Below are positions 34,033 to 45,660 of a stretch of 64,000 nt of DNA, one piece after another. The translations under genes were made by a program, and so were the position numbers. The notes under the pieces are model-generated. The model was not told where the DNA came from. It saw only the letters and a list, made by a program, of their open reading frames with translations, and searched no databases. How positions within the stretch are numbered: position 1 is the first letter of the stretch; every line of letters starts with the position of its first letter. The DNA comes from Chlorocebus sabaeus (taxonomy: Eukaryota > Chordata > Mammalia > Primates > Cercopithecidae). The DNA lies in assembly GCF_047675955.1 (NCBI RefSeq), contig NC_132925.1, forward strand, positions 72,297,622-72,361,621, in the 5' to 3' direction.

Positions 34033-34074
34033 AGTATAGTAGAGGTGAGATGTAGTATAGTAGAGGTGAGATGT
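34033..34074. repeat. 21-bp perfect tandem duplication
   Basis: The unit (agtatagtagaggtgagatg plus t) occurs at 34033-34053 and 34054-34074 without a difference, and a third partial 'agt' follows. It was probably a recent slippage or polymorphic event. Confidence 0.96.
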
Positions 34075-34419
34075 AGTCTTGTGGGATGTGCCCAAAGGAT
34101 TGAGGAGATTGCAGATACTATGAGTCCTTTTTTTCCTCCTTCCATGCTGCCCCACCCACTGTCAGAGAATTAGGAATTAGGAAAGATGGTCTCATTCCTA
34201 AACGAGCAACATGTCCATATGGGCTTGCCTAAGAAATTGGCTCGACTTAGTAGTTTGTTAAATAGTCTTTTGTCTTTGTTTTAGGGCATTGTATAAATAG
34301 TAGTCCCTTTTCCTAATTATTAAAATAAGGAAAAACAAAACAGAAAATGATAAGATAGATTACATATATATATTTATATATACCTTTTTAAAAAACGTAT
34401 ATATACACACACTAGTTTT

Positions 34420-34850
34420 GACAAAACTAGACTTGTATCACATAATTGACAACATTATATAGTCTGCTTTCTTTCGTTTTTTCATGTCTGTTTTACCTGT
34501 CCTGGTACAGTTCTTTATAACATTTTCAGTGGTGGAATGGTATTTATTGGTTTGGATATACAAGTTTACTTAACCTAGTGCTCTGTTATTTTATATTCAG
34601 GGTGTTTCAAGTTTAAAATAATGCTGTGAACCTCCTTGTACTTGTAACTTTACATAAAGCTGGGATTATTCGTGTAAGATAAATTCCTAGAAGCGTAAGG
34701 GTCAAAACGTATGCAGATTTTAAGGTTTTCGCATGTATCGCTGAATTTCCTCAGTAATAGTTGAAGGACCTGTGGAGGGCTAACTTCAGTGAGATGAGTG
34801 CCCATTTATTTTCTCATGTCTTGTGATTCTTTACTAACAGGAGAGGTAGC
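34420..34850 (-). mobile_element. L1M fragment, antisense
   Basis: Reverse-complement L1 landmarks: 'tttcagtggtggaatggtat', 'aaaataatgctgtgaacctc', 'cttgtacttgtaactttaca' and 'agataaattcctagaagcgt', then 'aagggtcaaaacgtatgcag'. It is diverged; edges approximate. Confidence 0.7.
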
Positions 34851-34968
34851 ATTTTTTAATCTTTTTCTTTTATTCAGCAGTTTTAATGCCTCTTTATGAC
34901 TTGCCATTTCATATTTTTTGTCTAGTTTTCCATTATTACGTCACTCTCACAGTGATTTAGAATACAAG

Positions 34969-34972
<4 letters not shown>

Positions 34973-35016
<44 letters not shown>
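34973..35016. repeat. (TG)22 microsatellite
   Basis: A pure 44-base TG run ends at 'tctgag'. Alternating purine-pyrimidine runs of this length can adopt Z-form and are usually polymorphic. Confidence 0.97.
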
Positions 35017-35018
<2 letters not shown>

Positions 35019-36183
35019 TGAGATCAAGGGAATGGGTAGTTTTATATATGTCATCACTCATGTTTTCCTGCATCCTGACTCTTGTCTTTAAATTTGTTTA
35101 TATAAATTTTGATGATGTCTCACTATAATAAAGTATGTATACTTGAAATACTTTTGTGTAGAGTATATTGAGATCACCTCATGCCCGTTAGTGTTTTTTA
35201 CTATGATTTCCTTAGTTTCCCCGAAACTTGTTTTAAGACTTTTAAAATTTGTCATTTCATAAATCAACATACCATGGTACAATTTCAAGTAAAAGATGGT
35301 ATTCCCCCCACCCCCCCACAAAGGGAACAGTTCTCCCGGTCTGTTTAAAGCAAAATGAATATTAGGATCAGAAGTGACATGTTCCTCTAGTTATTAATAG
35401 GATTCTTATTTATTTCCAAGGAATACTTTTAAAGTGTTGGAGGAATTTCACTGTAATCTAATCTACATTGTTTTCTCTTAGTATTCTTAGTATAGTTGAT
35501 CATTATTTGCTTATTCTGTATTTTGAAATTTGCCTGTGTGCTAAGATTAATTTGTACTCTAAAAGTCATTTGTAATTCCACAGCACTTTCAAGGTCATTC
35601 AAGGGAATGTGCATAGTGGTGAAAAATTTTAGTCACCCAATGCACATGTTCCCAAATGAGATCAAACAAGGCAATCCTCTACCTTCTTGTTTCAGCTTTC
35701 ATACTGTAAAACGTGTCCTTTTGCAGTCTATTTATGGCCCTGTTTTTTGCATTTTTTCCTTTTTTGTGTGTATGATTTCACTGTTGGCCCCTAAGCATAA
35801 TGTTGAATGCTTTCTAGCGTTCCTAAGTGTAAGAAGTCTGTGATGTGCCCTACAGAGAGCATACAGGTGCTAGATAAGCTTCATTCAGGCGTGAGTTATA
35901 GTGCTCTCGGCCACGAGAAGCAACGATATATATTAAATAAAGTGTCCTTAAACAGAAGCATACTTAAAACAAAAGTAGGAATTGATCTGCTGATGAAAAT
36001 ATTGTGACTAGAGGCTCCTAAAAATGTAACTGTGTATTTCCCCTAAGAACAATGGTTGAGTATTTTTAATTCAGTGGTTATAGTGACTGTATAGACCATA
36101 ACTACTGTGGATAATGAGAATTGCCTGGGTAGTGTTTTGGATAATTATGAGCAGCTTTTCTTAGATTATATGATAGAGACACC

Positions 36184-36315
36184 TTTCCTCCCTCCCTCCC
36201 TCCCTCCCTCCCTCCCTCCCTCCCTCCCTCCCTCCCTCCCTCCCTTCCTTCCTTCCTTCCTTCCTTCCTTCCTTCCTTCCTTCCTTCCTTTTTTCTTGTC
36301 TGTCTGTCTCTTTCA
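36184..36315. repeat. Compound (TCCC)n(TTCC)n(TGTC)n polypyrimidine tract
   Basis: About 15 TCCC units (36186-36245) pass into about 11 TTCC units (to about 36290), a short T-rich gap, then (TGTC)3-4. It replaces the A-tail of the adjoining minus-strand Alu. The frames coding for Leu/Pro/Ser or Gly/Arg/Glu repeats across it are artefacts. Confidence 0.97.
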
Positions 36316-36463
36316 CAAGGTCTCATTCTGTCACCCAGGCTGGAGTATAGTGGTGCAATCGCAGCTCACTGCAGCCTCGGCCTCCTGGGCTGAAGAGACC
36401 CTCCCACCTCAGCCTCCTGAGTTGCTAGGACTGCAGGTGCATGCCACTGCACCTGGCTAACTG

Positions 36464-36505
<42 letters not shown>

Positions 36506-36615
36506 TAGAGACAGGGTTTGTTGCCCTGCCTAGTCTCAAACTCCTGGGCTCAAGCGGTCTGCCTGTCTTAGCCTCCCAAAGTGCTGGGATTACAGACGTG
36601 CGCCACAATGCCAAA
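36312..36615 (-). mobile_element. AluJ-like element with 39-base internal T-run
   Basis: Antisense Alu from 'cacaaggtctcattctgtca' to 'cagacgtgcgccacaatgcc'. The middle A-rich linker is expanded to a pure 39-base T-run on the + strand (36466-36504). Confidence 0.92.
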
Positions 36616-38934
36616 CTGAGACACTTTTAAAGAAAGGACAATCAGAAACCCCCAGTCTAAATGTAAAGTAAAATATCTTTTCTTTTCATAGTTTACTTGT
36701 TCCCCTAAAGGAAGGATTTGATTATGAGAACCTTTAGGATATGCCAGTAATGGCTTTTTAGACATATTGCCTTTATAGCTATGGAATGATTAAAGTTTGA
36801 GGAAATTTTAATTAGTTTTTCAACATTTCAGTTAAGAATGATTTCCTTACAAAATTAGGTTATTTTCACTTTATGTTTTTGAAAGTTTTTTTATATCAGA
36901 TAATGATCACTGTTTCACCTTTACAAATTTACATTTCCTACTAAAAGTGAGATATTTTTTAAAATTCCCTAATTGTATTCCTGTAATACAACCACTATTA
37001 TAATTTTAAAAAATTTTCTTCCAACATTATCCATCATTGCCTGATGAACATCTTCTCATGTTGTTAGTCTTCCTGATCATCATTTTCCTAGCAGTATTAA
37101 ATAATGGACCTTTTTATTTAGATATTTATTTAAAGAAGCCTAATATATCAGATCTCTTTCAAAAAGCATGCGGAACTTTGTAAACCAGATTTGCTTAGAG
37201 CGGGGTATGATACAGTCAGCAATCAAATATAATAGTAACAAGTATGAAGAGCTTTGTTTCACAGTAAGCCATAAGACTTAGAGAAGAAAAAGAAAAGCTT
37301 TGGGGTACATAACAGTTTTGTAACAATAAAAAAGGGAAATCAACATAATTCAGGACCAAGCTACATATTTTTTATGTATTTTATACATTTACTACCTCTG
37401 TGGACTTCTAATTTGAGTTAGTTTTAATTATCTCAGAATTAATGGTGAGTCATTTATTAATATTTGATACAGTCCCTCCGAGTTGCTAGGATGCTAAACT
37501 ACCTAAGCATTCCAGAGGTGGCCGAATGCACCTTCCCGGTTATTCAGTTTAATATCTTCCTGTTCAGTGTCTTCCTGGTATATTTAGGTCAGCAGGGTTA
37601 GGAGGACTCAAGAATGAGACTTGCTACTGGTCAGAAAATGAACTCACCTTTATTTTTCCATTCTCTTTCTTGCTAGAATCCTCAAATCAATTATTTTACT
37701 AAAACCCTCTTAAGATTCCACTGATTTCTCTGTGCATTCGCACTAAACTTTCTGTCTTTGTAAAGCAGTAACACACTCCAGGTGAACTTCTAAATTAACT
37801 ATGTTTTTCATCTTTATAACCCTCATCAGATGTGTCCTTGGGGATAATTTGTGCCCATCTCCTTTTTCTTTTTCATGTGATATTTACAATTTACAGTCCT
37901 CACCAGTGAATAATCTCTTTATTCATTCACTTCTTTTTAAAAATTCTGTAAAATTGCTCAGAAATATTGTATTTTGTTTGCCGCCTTCCCCATCCCCACA
38001 TTTCTTGTTGCTTTTTGCTCCATATTCTTTAAAAATAACCAAGGTATAGAGCTTTCTTGAATTTTCTCCCCATTCATGGTTTTTGTTTTATTCAACTATT
38101 GTATACTTCATTATCTGTAGCCCCTATAATGGTACACAGAACATGATAGATGCCCCAAAAATATCTTTTCAGAACAAATTCATATTGTCAGCCTGTTTTT
38201 TAATTTCCATATAAGTCATCTAGCTGAATATTCTCAGCCAGGAAGAAAAGCATAATAAGTTAATGAGTTGCCCTTCTGAAACGGTTCAGTTTCCAGGCTA
38301 GATGCCAATGCCATGTGTCTGGCAAGATTGTAATACAGTGGGGCAGTCTGGTGGGGGCCATAATGTAGGACTGGACTTGTTCACCAGGGTCAGGCAAGCA
38401 TTGGAAGGAAGGACCTCTTTGCGGAGAGTGGGATGAGGTTCCATCCAGCAGCCAGAGGCAATGAGTACAGGAAATGGTTGGTTGTACAGGAAGGATTGTG
38501 GCAGCAGGGAGGGGGCCTTATCCGAAAGCAACATGTTAGAAGATAGCCAGAGCACACACAGAGGGAGGCAATTCTCAAACAACATATAAGTAATTCTCTT
38601 AACAAATAGCCAGTGCCACCAACCTCACCCTGTAGTGCAGGGGCCAAACTGCATTCATGGCAAACCTCCTGTAAGCCAAAGTTTGGTTCTAGAAAGACTC
38701 AAGTATCAGCCAGGAGCTCAGTCATAGGTACAAGTCAGGGTGTCAACCATGAGGTCAAGATTCATTATACAGCAAGAATGACTTGACTAGGGGGGTGTTC
38801 TCCAGTATGTCAGGGGGCAGCTCTACAAAGACCCCTTTGTGAAATCAGTTACTAGTTCCCCAGATCACAGAATGACTAAACTGGATTAAAAGCCATTTAG
38901 AAACATCAGCCAAACAAGAATATATTAAGTGTCA
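36616..38934. other. Unique intronic stretch
   Basis: No transposon recognised in 36616-38280. The stretch 38281-38880 is more GC-rich and may be an old LTR-like repeat but I could not match it. Overlapping minus-strand frames of 95 and 85 codons (38298-38647) have no domain features. Confidence 0.45.
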
Positions 38935-39120
38935 GCCCTGCCAGGCATTCTTATAGGCACTGAGGATAAAGCAGTGAGTGAAATACATCTCGTCTTGCTC
39001 ACCTGTGTCATTTTAAAAGCCAGTGAGTAACTAATAAAAAAAATTATATAATATATCTGCTGGTGCTATCTGCTAGTTTGAAATATAAAAATGAAAGGGG
39101 GCTTGAAAATGCCAAGTGTT
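38935..39120 (+). mobile_element. L2 3'-region fragment
   Basis: 'ccctgccaggcattcttata', 'ggcactgaggataaagcagt' and 'gagtgaaatacatctcgtct', then 'agccagtgagtaactaataa', follow the L2 consensus. Confidence 0.75.
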
Positions 39121-40337
39121 TGTTATTTCTGATATATTTGTCCAAGCAGACCTCTCTGATAGTTGACCTTAGAGGAAAAAATGTTATTGCCGTTCTATGA
39201 TTTGGAGTTGGAGTTTGTGGGCAATGACATGAATGCTATCAATGAAAGAATCTGCCCAGCAGAGCTGTCCTCCTTTCTCTTGTCTTGGCCTACCAGAGTG
39301 TTCTGAGCAATGTTGCTTGCTTTATTACAGTTTTTTTTTAAGTTTTGTCCACTTAAATAGTTTACGCAGCAACTTTACCCTAATTTGGGTGGCAACTCTC
39401 TTGCAATTAGAGGTCTTTTCTGAATATCCATGGATATTTTATCTGCATACCCAGGAACCTCTCCTGAGGATGCTTCATTTCCACCTTCGAGGTCTTCTGA
39501 AATGGAGCACTGCAAACACACATATTAGCATTCCCAAGGGCCAGCTGGTACAAATCCGAGTTAATTATTTTCCTTCCAGCTTATGTGTGGGTTCTTTCAT
39601 TAATTGTTATCTGTACGTATTCTGGACACATCTTTTTTCTCAATTAGAACTCAGTAGAATGTTTTTGAGCAAACATTTAGGTGTCTGCTCTAATACTCAA
39701 AGGCCTAAAGATCATAAACAGCAAGTAGAAAATCCATTTGGAGCTTTAACCCTTGACCTTCTAGGTTTCACTTGCTCGTTAATCCCAAGCAGCACATTTC
39801 TCTGAGAGAGAGACAAAAGTGACTTAGAATCTTCCGTGTGTCATTATGATCCAAGAGTGTTGGCATTTGGGTAGCAGGTGTGAGAGAAAACACCAAAGTC
39901 ACCTCATATTTAGATGATTTCTGATATTTTCTGTGTTTGATAACCTGTGATCAGTAGTTGCATTTCATGAGTGGAGCCTCCTTCTCCATTAAGCTGAACG
40001 ACCAAATAGTTAATCCAAATGCTGACAGTGCTGACCAAATTCCAAAGAGGAGATATTTGGTATTCAAATGAGAAGGGTGGGTGAGGCAAAAGTAAAAAAT
40101 ACAAAAGTATGGAAACATGAAGAGAACTTATACTGAAAGAACAAATTCTTCGATTCAGTTTTTCTATACAGGTACATCCTTAAAAGCACTACCAATTGAA
40201 AGTTGCACCAATTTATCCTACAGTGTGAAATACCTTAAATAAGGTATGTGACATAAATTAAAGCCCCATCAGCATACTCTGTTTCTCTTCCTAGTAGTTA
40301 CAGCTTGGTATTTCTGCATCCAGCCTGCAATCAATAA
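39121..40337. other. Unique intronic stretch with a 190-codon chance ORF
   Basis: An ATG-initiated frame of 190 codons (39233-39805, +) has no Kozak match of note, no domain, no repeated motif and no splice context. At this window size about one frame of that length is expected by chance. I see nothing else. Confidence 0.5.
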
Positions 40338-40431
40338 TCACTCCCTCCCTCCCTCCCTCCCTCCCTTCCTTCCTCCCTCCCTCCCTTCCTTCCTCCCTTC
40401 CTTCCTTCGTTCCTTCCTTCCTTCCTTCCTT
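40338..40431. repeat. (TCCC)n/(TTCC)n polypyrimidine tract
   Basis: Alternating blocks of CTCC and TTCC units, interrupted once by 'ttcgttcc', adjoin the tail side of a minus-strand Alu. It is a second tract of the same type as that at 36184-36315. Confidence 0.96.
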
Positions 40432-40714
40432 CTTATTGAAATAGTCTCACTCGGTCATTCAGGCTGGAGTACAGTGGCAAGATCTTGGCTCACTGCAACC
40501 TCCACCTCCCAGGTTCGAGGGATTCTCCTACCTCAGCCTCCTGAGTAGCTGGGACTACAGGAGCATGCGATCATGTCCAGCTAATGTTTGTGTTTTTTTA
40601 GTAGACACAGGGCCATGTTGGCCAGGCTTGTCTCAAACTCCTGACCTCAGGTGATCCGCCCGCCTCGGCCTCGCAAAGTGCTGGGATTACAGGCATGAGC
40701 CACCATGCCCTGCC
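40432..40714 (-). mobile_element. Alu, antisense
   Basis: From 'tattgaaatagtctcactcg' to 'gagccaccatgccctgcc'. It keeps both arms: 'tcactgcaacctccacctcc', 'gagtagctgggactacagg' and 'gtctcaaactcctgacctca'. Confidence 0.93.
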
Positions 40715-41044
40715 AACAATTATTCTTGAGCACCTACTATGTGTCAAGTTACGAGCTAATAGAGAAAGTAGGAAACCAGCCGATATTTGATGCTGTTGGT
40801 TCCAGTGGGGCTTTCCTTATCAAGTTTTTTCTGATTGTAATAATCTCTTTAAAGCAGAGAAAGGTGGGTATCTGAATGACAGATGTAGTCTTTTCTGCGG
40901 TCTTTTTAAGGCTCAATAAAAACCCAGTATAGGGCAAGTATTATGCTTAAGGTCACATACCAGTCTCTAGGTTTACTGAGATTTGTCTGTGGAGCCTTAC
41001 TAAGCAGAATGTCAGCCATGGACTGTCAGTGTTGACAATAATTT

Positions 41045-41133
41045 TAAAGCTGTTAGAAATGCACAGTGTGTGTTTTCATAGGATCTCCAGGTGATAGCTA
41101 TGCATGTTAGAGTTTGAAAAGCCCTGTTCTAAA
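41045..41133 (+). mobile_element. MER5A-like 3' fragment
   Basis: 'aggatctccaggtgatagct' and 'atgcatgttagagtttgaaa' then 'agccctgttct' match the 3' terminal part of MER5-type hAT elements. Confidence 0.7.
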
Positions 41134-41139
41134 GTAGGG

Positions 41140-41260
41140 GCAGACAAACTACAGTCCATGGCCAAGTCCTGGTCAATGCCTGTTTTTGCAAATAAAGTTG
41201 TATTGGAACACAGCTATGCTCATTCATTTTCTTAATGAGTTAAGTAGTTGTGACCAAGAC
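41140..41260. mobile_element. hAT-like DNA transposon fragment, second copy
   Basis: 'ggcagacaaactacagtcca', 'gcctgtttttgcaaataaag' and 'ttgtattggaacacagctat' are the reverse complement of the same family as 18953-19145. Confidence 0.75.
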
Positions 41261-42114
41261 CCTGGTCCATGTGGTCCAGAGCAGTAATACTCGAATGTGT
41301 GCTGTTGGACCCAGGCCAGTTTATGTACCAGTGCCTGTTTGTGAGCTGTTTTAGGTTTGTGATAAGTACAAATACTGAGAGTAAGCATTTATAAACTTTT
41401 ATTGCTAATTATCCTTGCCATGACATGCAAGAGGAAGATCAATTTTTTAGTAATTTGCATTATTATATTTTATAATAAGTTAGTGAGTGTTAGGGAATTA
41501 TTTTTAAAAATTGATCCATCATCACAGATTATGTAAGAAACAGCACTCTATGAGTATAGATGATATATGTTTGTAAAAAACAGCATCATAAGTGAATTTG
41601 ATTATACATCTTGATGCCAAAGTGAACTTTCTTATGGGCTGTGATAATCATATTGTCCTATTCCTCTTTGCTCACCATGCTTTTCTATGAATCTTCCTCT
41701 TGTCTCTTTGGGAATACTTCCTTGATCTTGGTGATGCTGTAAAATGTGATGCCTTCTTTCTCTCTGTGTGTCTTCACTTGGATCCTCTCTTCCCCAGCTA
41801 CTACTCACAGAGTAGGCTTTTGCCCAGGCCAGGCCAATTGCTTTACTGCATCCCTGCCATTGTAGGTTTCTTTCTGGGATGGTCTCTGGCCACAAGTCCC
41901 TCAAGCTAGTTAGAACCTTCCCCAGGGCTTTTCCCCGGAACCTCAGGAAAGAGACTGCCTACCTCTGGGATCATAAAAGAAAATAATGTGGTCCCGGAGG
42001 CTACATTCCCTACCAGCTGGTGAAAGCCTGTGTAAGCTCCAGGAGCAAAGCTGTATGATGGAGACTCCTTCCATCCTAGGGCTTACTTCCTCTAGCCTAG
42101 GTTTCCATGACTCC

Positions 42115-42290
42115 GTGGTTTTCAGAAGTGTGGTTGGACTAGCGGCATCAGCATCACCTGGTAATTTGTGAGAAATGCAGATTCTTGGGCTCCACCCCAG
42201 ACCTTCAGAGTCAGAAACTCTGGGATGAGGCCTGGGAATCTGAGTTTTAACATGCCTTCTAGATGATTCTCATGTTTGCTTGCATTTTAG
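42115..42290 (+). mobile_element. MER5A (hAT) element
   Basis: 'ggcatcagcatcacctggta', 'gagaaatgcagattcttggg', 'ctccaccccagaccttcaga', 'gtcagaaactctgggatgag', 'gcctgggaatctgagtttta' and a diverged 'gatgattctcatg' end. Confidence 0.88.
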
Positions 42291-44145
42291 AATGTCTGCT
42301 ATAGCTCTGTAGCTCCTCCTCATTTCTGTGAGTTACTTCAGCATACTTCCCAGGTGTAAGCCAACTGGTTCCCTTTAACCCCTTAAATTAGAGTTGATTT
42401 TCTGTCACTAACAACACAGAAAGTCCTGTTTCATATACCGTGAGTACTATTCTTACCAAACCGAGAATTTGCCTCAGCACACTCTTGTGCCCTATGGTGG
42501 CCCAGAGCTCATCTCTTTTAACACTTATTTTTATTTCCTTCCCCATACGCTTTATAACCCCTTGTATTTGAAGATTTTTATTCTCTTCTATTTCTGTGTC
42601 AAAGTCTCTCCCTGAAACGCAGAGGACTGTATCCGTTCTAAAGTGACTTTGCTACCCAGATGAGAATTAAGGATAATCTACCAGATAATAGGTAGAGTTC
42701 ATCAATGTGGTTTGTAAATGCATTTTTCTAAAGATCAACTCTCTCATGGAGAACTTTTATTTTCCTGCTCTCCAAAAGTAGACTACAGCAAGTTGTATAA
42801 TTTTTATAAACTTTATGAAATTACCTCATCTTGAGCTCAGTCATTGAGGTAGATCTAATTCATTTTTGTCCCCATTAAGTTACCATCAATTGCTTCTTCT
42901 CACAAGAGATTTCTTTCCTATTACTGCTCTTCGTGCCTTTAATCACTCTCAGTGCTTTCTTTCCCCCTCTTGATTTGTAAGTGTTTTGCTGTGATTCAGT
43001 CTCCTGCCTATTCTTGTTACAGAGTACAACCTTCATTTGTTATCTGGGTTCCTTGTGCTGTTTGGGGAGAAGGACAGTGGTCAGATCTTTCAGTATTTGA
43101 CAAATGTCATGATAATAGAGTGTTTCAAGATGGAGATGTTGAATCAACTTTTATGTTTGGTCGAGAAAATTGATTCATAATGATAGGTGACATAAGGTCT
43201 TTGATGAGTTTTTCCTTGGTATGTGTGAGGAATGAAAAAAACTACTGCTTTTTTTAAAAACAGAATTTAATGTTTTCTTTTGTTGTTTTCTTTTTTACTT
43301 TGACGGCTCTTTGTACAAGCTCCCTTTACAGATTACTCTGTGGTCAGAGAATCAGCATGTGACTTTCTCTAGCTATTGGATAAATAGTCGTTATATCAAC
43401 TACCATTTGGGAATTGAGATTTGAATGCTTTTCTTTTATTTCATACGTTCACTATCAAGATGAGACTCCATTGCTGTTTCTTCCACCTCTAAGGTTGTAT
43501 CATGTTATTGGATGTTCATGTCTGTCTTAGAGCGTGGGCCAGAGAAGACATGACCTGAGCTACTTTTAATTCCCATTTGTGGATCCTGGGCATCTCTAGC
43601 TCTCTGTAGCCACTGCATAGCGGTGTTACACCCTATATGAGGGTGAAGCTCTAAAGACAGTTCTTAAGGCACAACATATTTACTACCAACATTAACACTG
43701 AAAATTCTTTAAGTGACCCATACGTTTTAGTGCCTTTACACACAAGAGTCCCAATAGTATGGTGAGACGCTGACCCGATGAGGGTATGTAGAGCTCATTC
43801 CCTTCCTTCTCTCTCAGGAACTTGTGTACTTTGAATGGAATAGCAGTTGCAGCCTCCCACTAGATTTTACTCGTTAATTTTGGTTCTTTCCCCCTCACTT
43901 ACTTGTTCTGTCTCTGTGCCTGTATAGTTGGATTTACATAAATTAAATGTGTATATGATGCAACTTTGACGTATGATACTACATAACATGCTAATGAAAG
44001 TACAGAGAGAACAGTGAAAACAACCAGGGATCAAGGAATTGTTGAAGGGTATTCTTGTCATGCATATTAGTTTTCCATTTTTAGGATTTTTCGTTTGTTT
44101 AATATTCAATTATCCAACCAAAAGGGTCATTATATATATGTTGGT
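42291..44145. other. Unique intronic stretch
   Basis: I recognise no repeat or gene. Open frames are short (at most 80 codons) and without features. Confidence 0.5.
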
Positions 44146-44335
44146 TGAGAGCTTGCACTTCAATGACAGACAGAGTTCTGTTCAGTTCCTGCTGCGCCAG
44201 TTTCTGGCTTTTTGTTGATCAAAATCTCTTCACCTCACTTGTTTGGTCTGTACAATGGGGTTAATCCAGTGTTAGAGGAAATAACACATGAAGTGCTCAG
44301 CAGTGTCTGGCACTTTGTTGTCATTCCATAAAATT
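44146..44335 (+). mobile_element. MIR fragment
   Basis: 'tgagagcttgcacttcaatg', 'caaaatctcttcacctcact', 'ggtctgtacaatggggttaa' and 'agtgctcagcagtgtctggc' follow MIR order. Confidence 0.7.
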
Positions 44336-44437
44336 GTGGCAGTGGTGGCCATCTTCAGGGCTATGGGTATTGTGGTCATTTACATGGAAGGGACGGTTAA
44401 GTGGCGTCTCCCACTGGCCAGGCATTGTTGAGCTAGT

Positions 44438-44665
44438 TGATAAGGGATTCTAGAGCCAGGCTGCCTGAGTTTGAATCCTATTGGCTCTGCCACTAACTGC
44501 TTGGCCTTGGGGAACTTAATCTATGTGTGCCTTAGTTTCTTCATCTATAAAGTAGACATGATAATAGTACCTATCGTAAGTTTGTTGTGATTAATACATG
44601 TGTTAATATTTGTAAAGCTCTTAAAACAGTTTCTGGCAAACTGTCTGTGTAAGTGCTAGCTGCTG
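44438..44665 (+). mobile_element. Near full-length MIR
   Basis: 'agagccaggctgcctgagtt', 'tgaatcctattggctctgcc', 'actaactgcttggccttggg', 'gccttagtttcttcatctat', 'gataatagtacctatcgtaa' and 'cagtttctggcaaactg'. It lies about 100 bp after another MIR in the same orientation. Confidence 0.92.
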
Positions 44666-44861
44666 TTATTTTTATTTTATTTGTTCACTATAGATCAGTT
44701 AATTTCTTTTATTCCACAAAATAAATATTCATTCTGTACCATATTTCTGCTACTCTTTGAGGAATGGGGATGTGGTGAACAAAAGAGAGATAATTCCTGA
44801 TTGTATGGAGCATACAGTGTCGTGGGGCAGACAGACTCAGTAAAACCTCCACTAGTTTTCT

Positions 44862-45394
44862 TTCTTTCTTTTTTTTTTTGTTGAGACAGAGTCTTGCTTT
44901 GTCACCCAGGCTGGAGTACAGTGGCACGATAACAGAGTCTTGCTCTGTCGCCCAGGCTGGAGTACAGTGGCACGATGACAGAGTCTTGCTCTGTCGTCCA
45001 GGCTGGAGTACAGTGGCACGATGACAGAGTCTTGCTCTGTCGCCCAGGCTGGAGTACAGTGGCACGATGACAGAGTCTTGCTCTGTCGTCCAGGCTGGAG
45101 TACAGTGGCACGATGACAGAGTCTTGCTCTGTCGCCCAGGCTGGAGTACAGTGGTGCGATCTCAGATCACTGGAACCTCCGCCTCTCGGGTTCAAGTGAT
45201 TCTCCTGCCTCAGCCTCCCAGGTAGCTGGGATTACAGGCACCTGCCACCACGCCCAGCTAATTTTTGTATTTTTAGTAGAGATGGGGTTTTGCCATGTTG
45301 GCCACGCTGGCCTCAAATTCCTGACCTCCAGTTATCTGCCTGCCTCGGCCCCCCAGAGTTCTGGGATTACAGGCGTGAGCAACCACGCCCAGCC
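44862..45394 (-). mobile_element. Alu enlarged by an internal 46-bp minisatellite
   Basis: A minus-strand Alu with a TTTC/T tail (44862-44879) and a normal 3' part ending 'gtgagcaaccacgcccagcc'. Its length is about 533 bp because the terminal right-arm segment is repeated six times (44886-45161). Target duplication: actagttttct (44851-44861) and accagttttct (about 45399-45409). The insertion lies in L2-like sequence (44700-44861 and after 45395). Confidence 0.95.
44886..45161. repeat. 46-bp minisatellite, six copies, inside an Alu
   Basis: Units start at 44886, 44932, 44978, 45024, 45070 and 45116, each beginning acagagtcttgct and containing caggctggagtacagtggc. Unit 1 (gctttgtcaccc) and the end of unit 6 (gtgcgatctcag) are Alu-like boundaries. 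Units 2, 4 and 6 have gtcgcccagg; units 3 and 5 have gtcgtccagg. The period is not a multiple of 3, which explains the overlapping repetitive minus-strand frames; these are not genes. Confidence 0.98.
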
Positions 45395-45494
45395 TCTCAC
45401 CAGTTTTCTAATTACAGACTGATTGTGAGAAGTGCTGTGAAGAGGACACTGGGAATCAAGAGATGATTAAGATCTAGAGTTTGCCTTCAGGGGG

Positions 45495-45660
45495 AAAAAA
45501 ATCAGCCAAATGGTGGAGCTTGTACACATTAGAAGCATCTGAGGGGAGTTTTCAGTACTCCATATACCCAGACCTTACTCCAGAGCAATTAAATCAGCTT
45601 CTTGGGATGGGGGAGGTAGTGAGGCATCGGGACTTTTGAAGCTGTCCAGGTGATGCCACG
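45495..45660 (-). mobile_element. MER5/MER58-like hAT fragment
   Basis: 'acacattagaagcatctgag', 'gggagttttcagtactccat', 'acccagaccttactccagag', 'caattaaatcagcttcttgg' and 'cttttgaagctgtccaggtg' then 'atgcc'. The family is not certain. Confidence 0.65.

Noticed and set aside
36102..36460. Pro/Leu/Ser-rich and Gly/Arg/Glu-rich frames
   Set aside because: They are produced by the TCCC/TTCC microsatellite and the adjoining Alu.
39233..39805. 190-codon ATG frame on the + strand
   Set aside because: About 6000 stop-bounded frames exist in 64 kb, so roughly one of this length is expected by chance. Composition is AT-driven and no motif or signal is convincing.
41632..41909. 90-codon minus-strand frame in GC-richer sequence
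   Set aside because: No recognisable domain; the surroundings resemble a decayed LTR-type repeat but I could not match it securely.
44886..45161. CRISPR-like array of regular repeats
   Set aside because: The units are contiguous with no unique spacers, derive from Alu, and the host is a primate genome.
44709..45195. Repetitive minus-strand frames suggesting a repeat protein
   Set aside because: They are translations of the 46-bp Alu minisatellite; the period is not a multiple of 3 and the frame shifts each unit.
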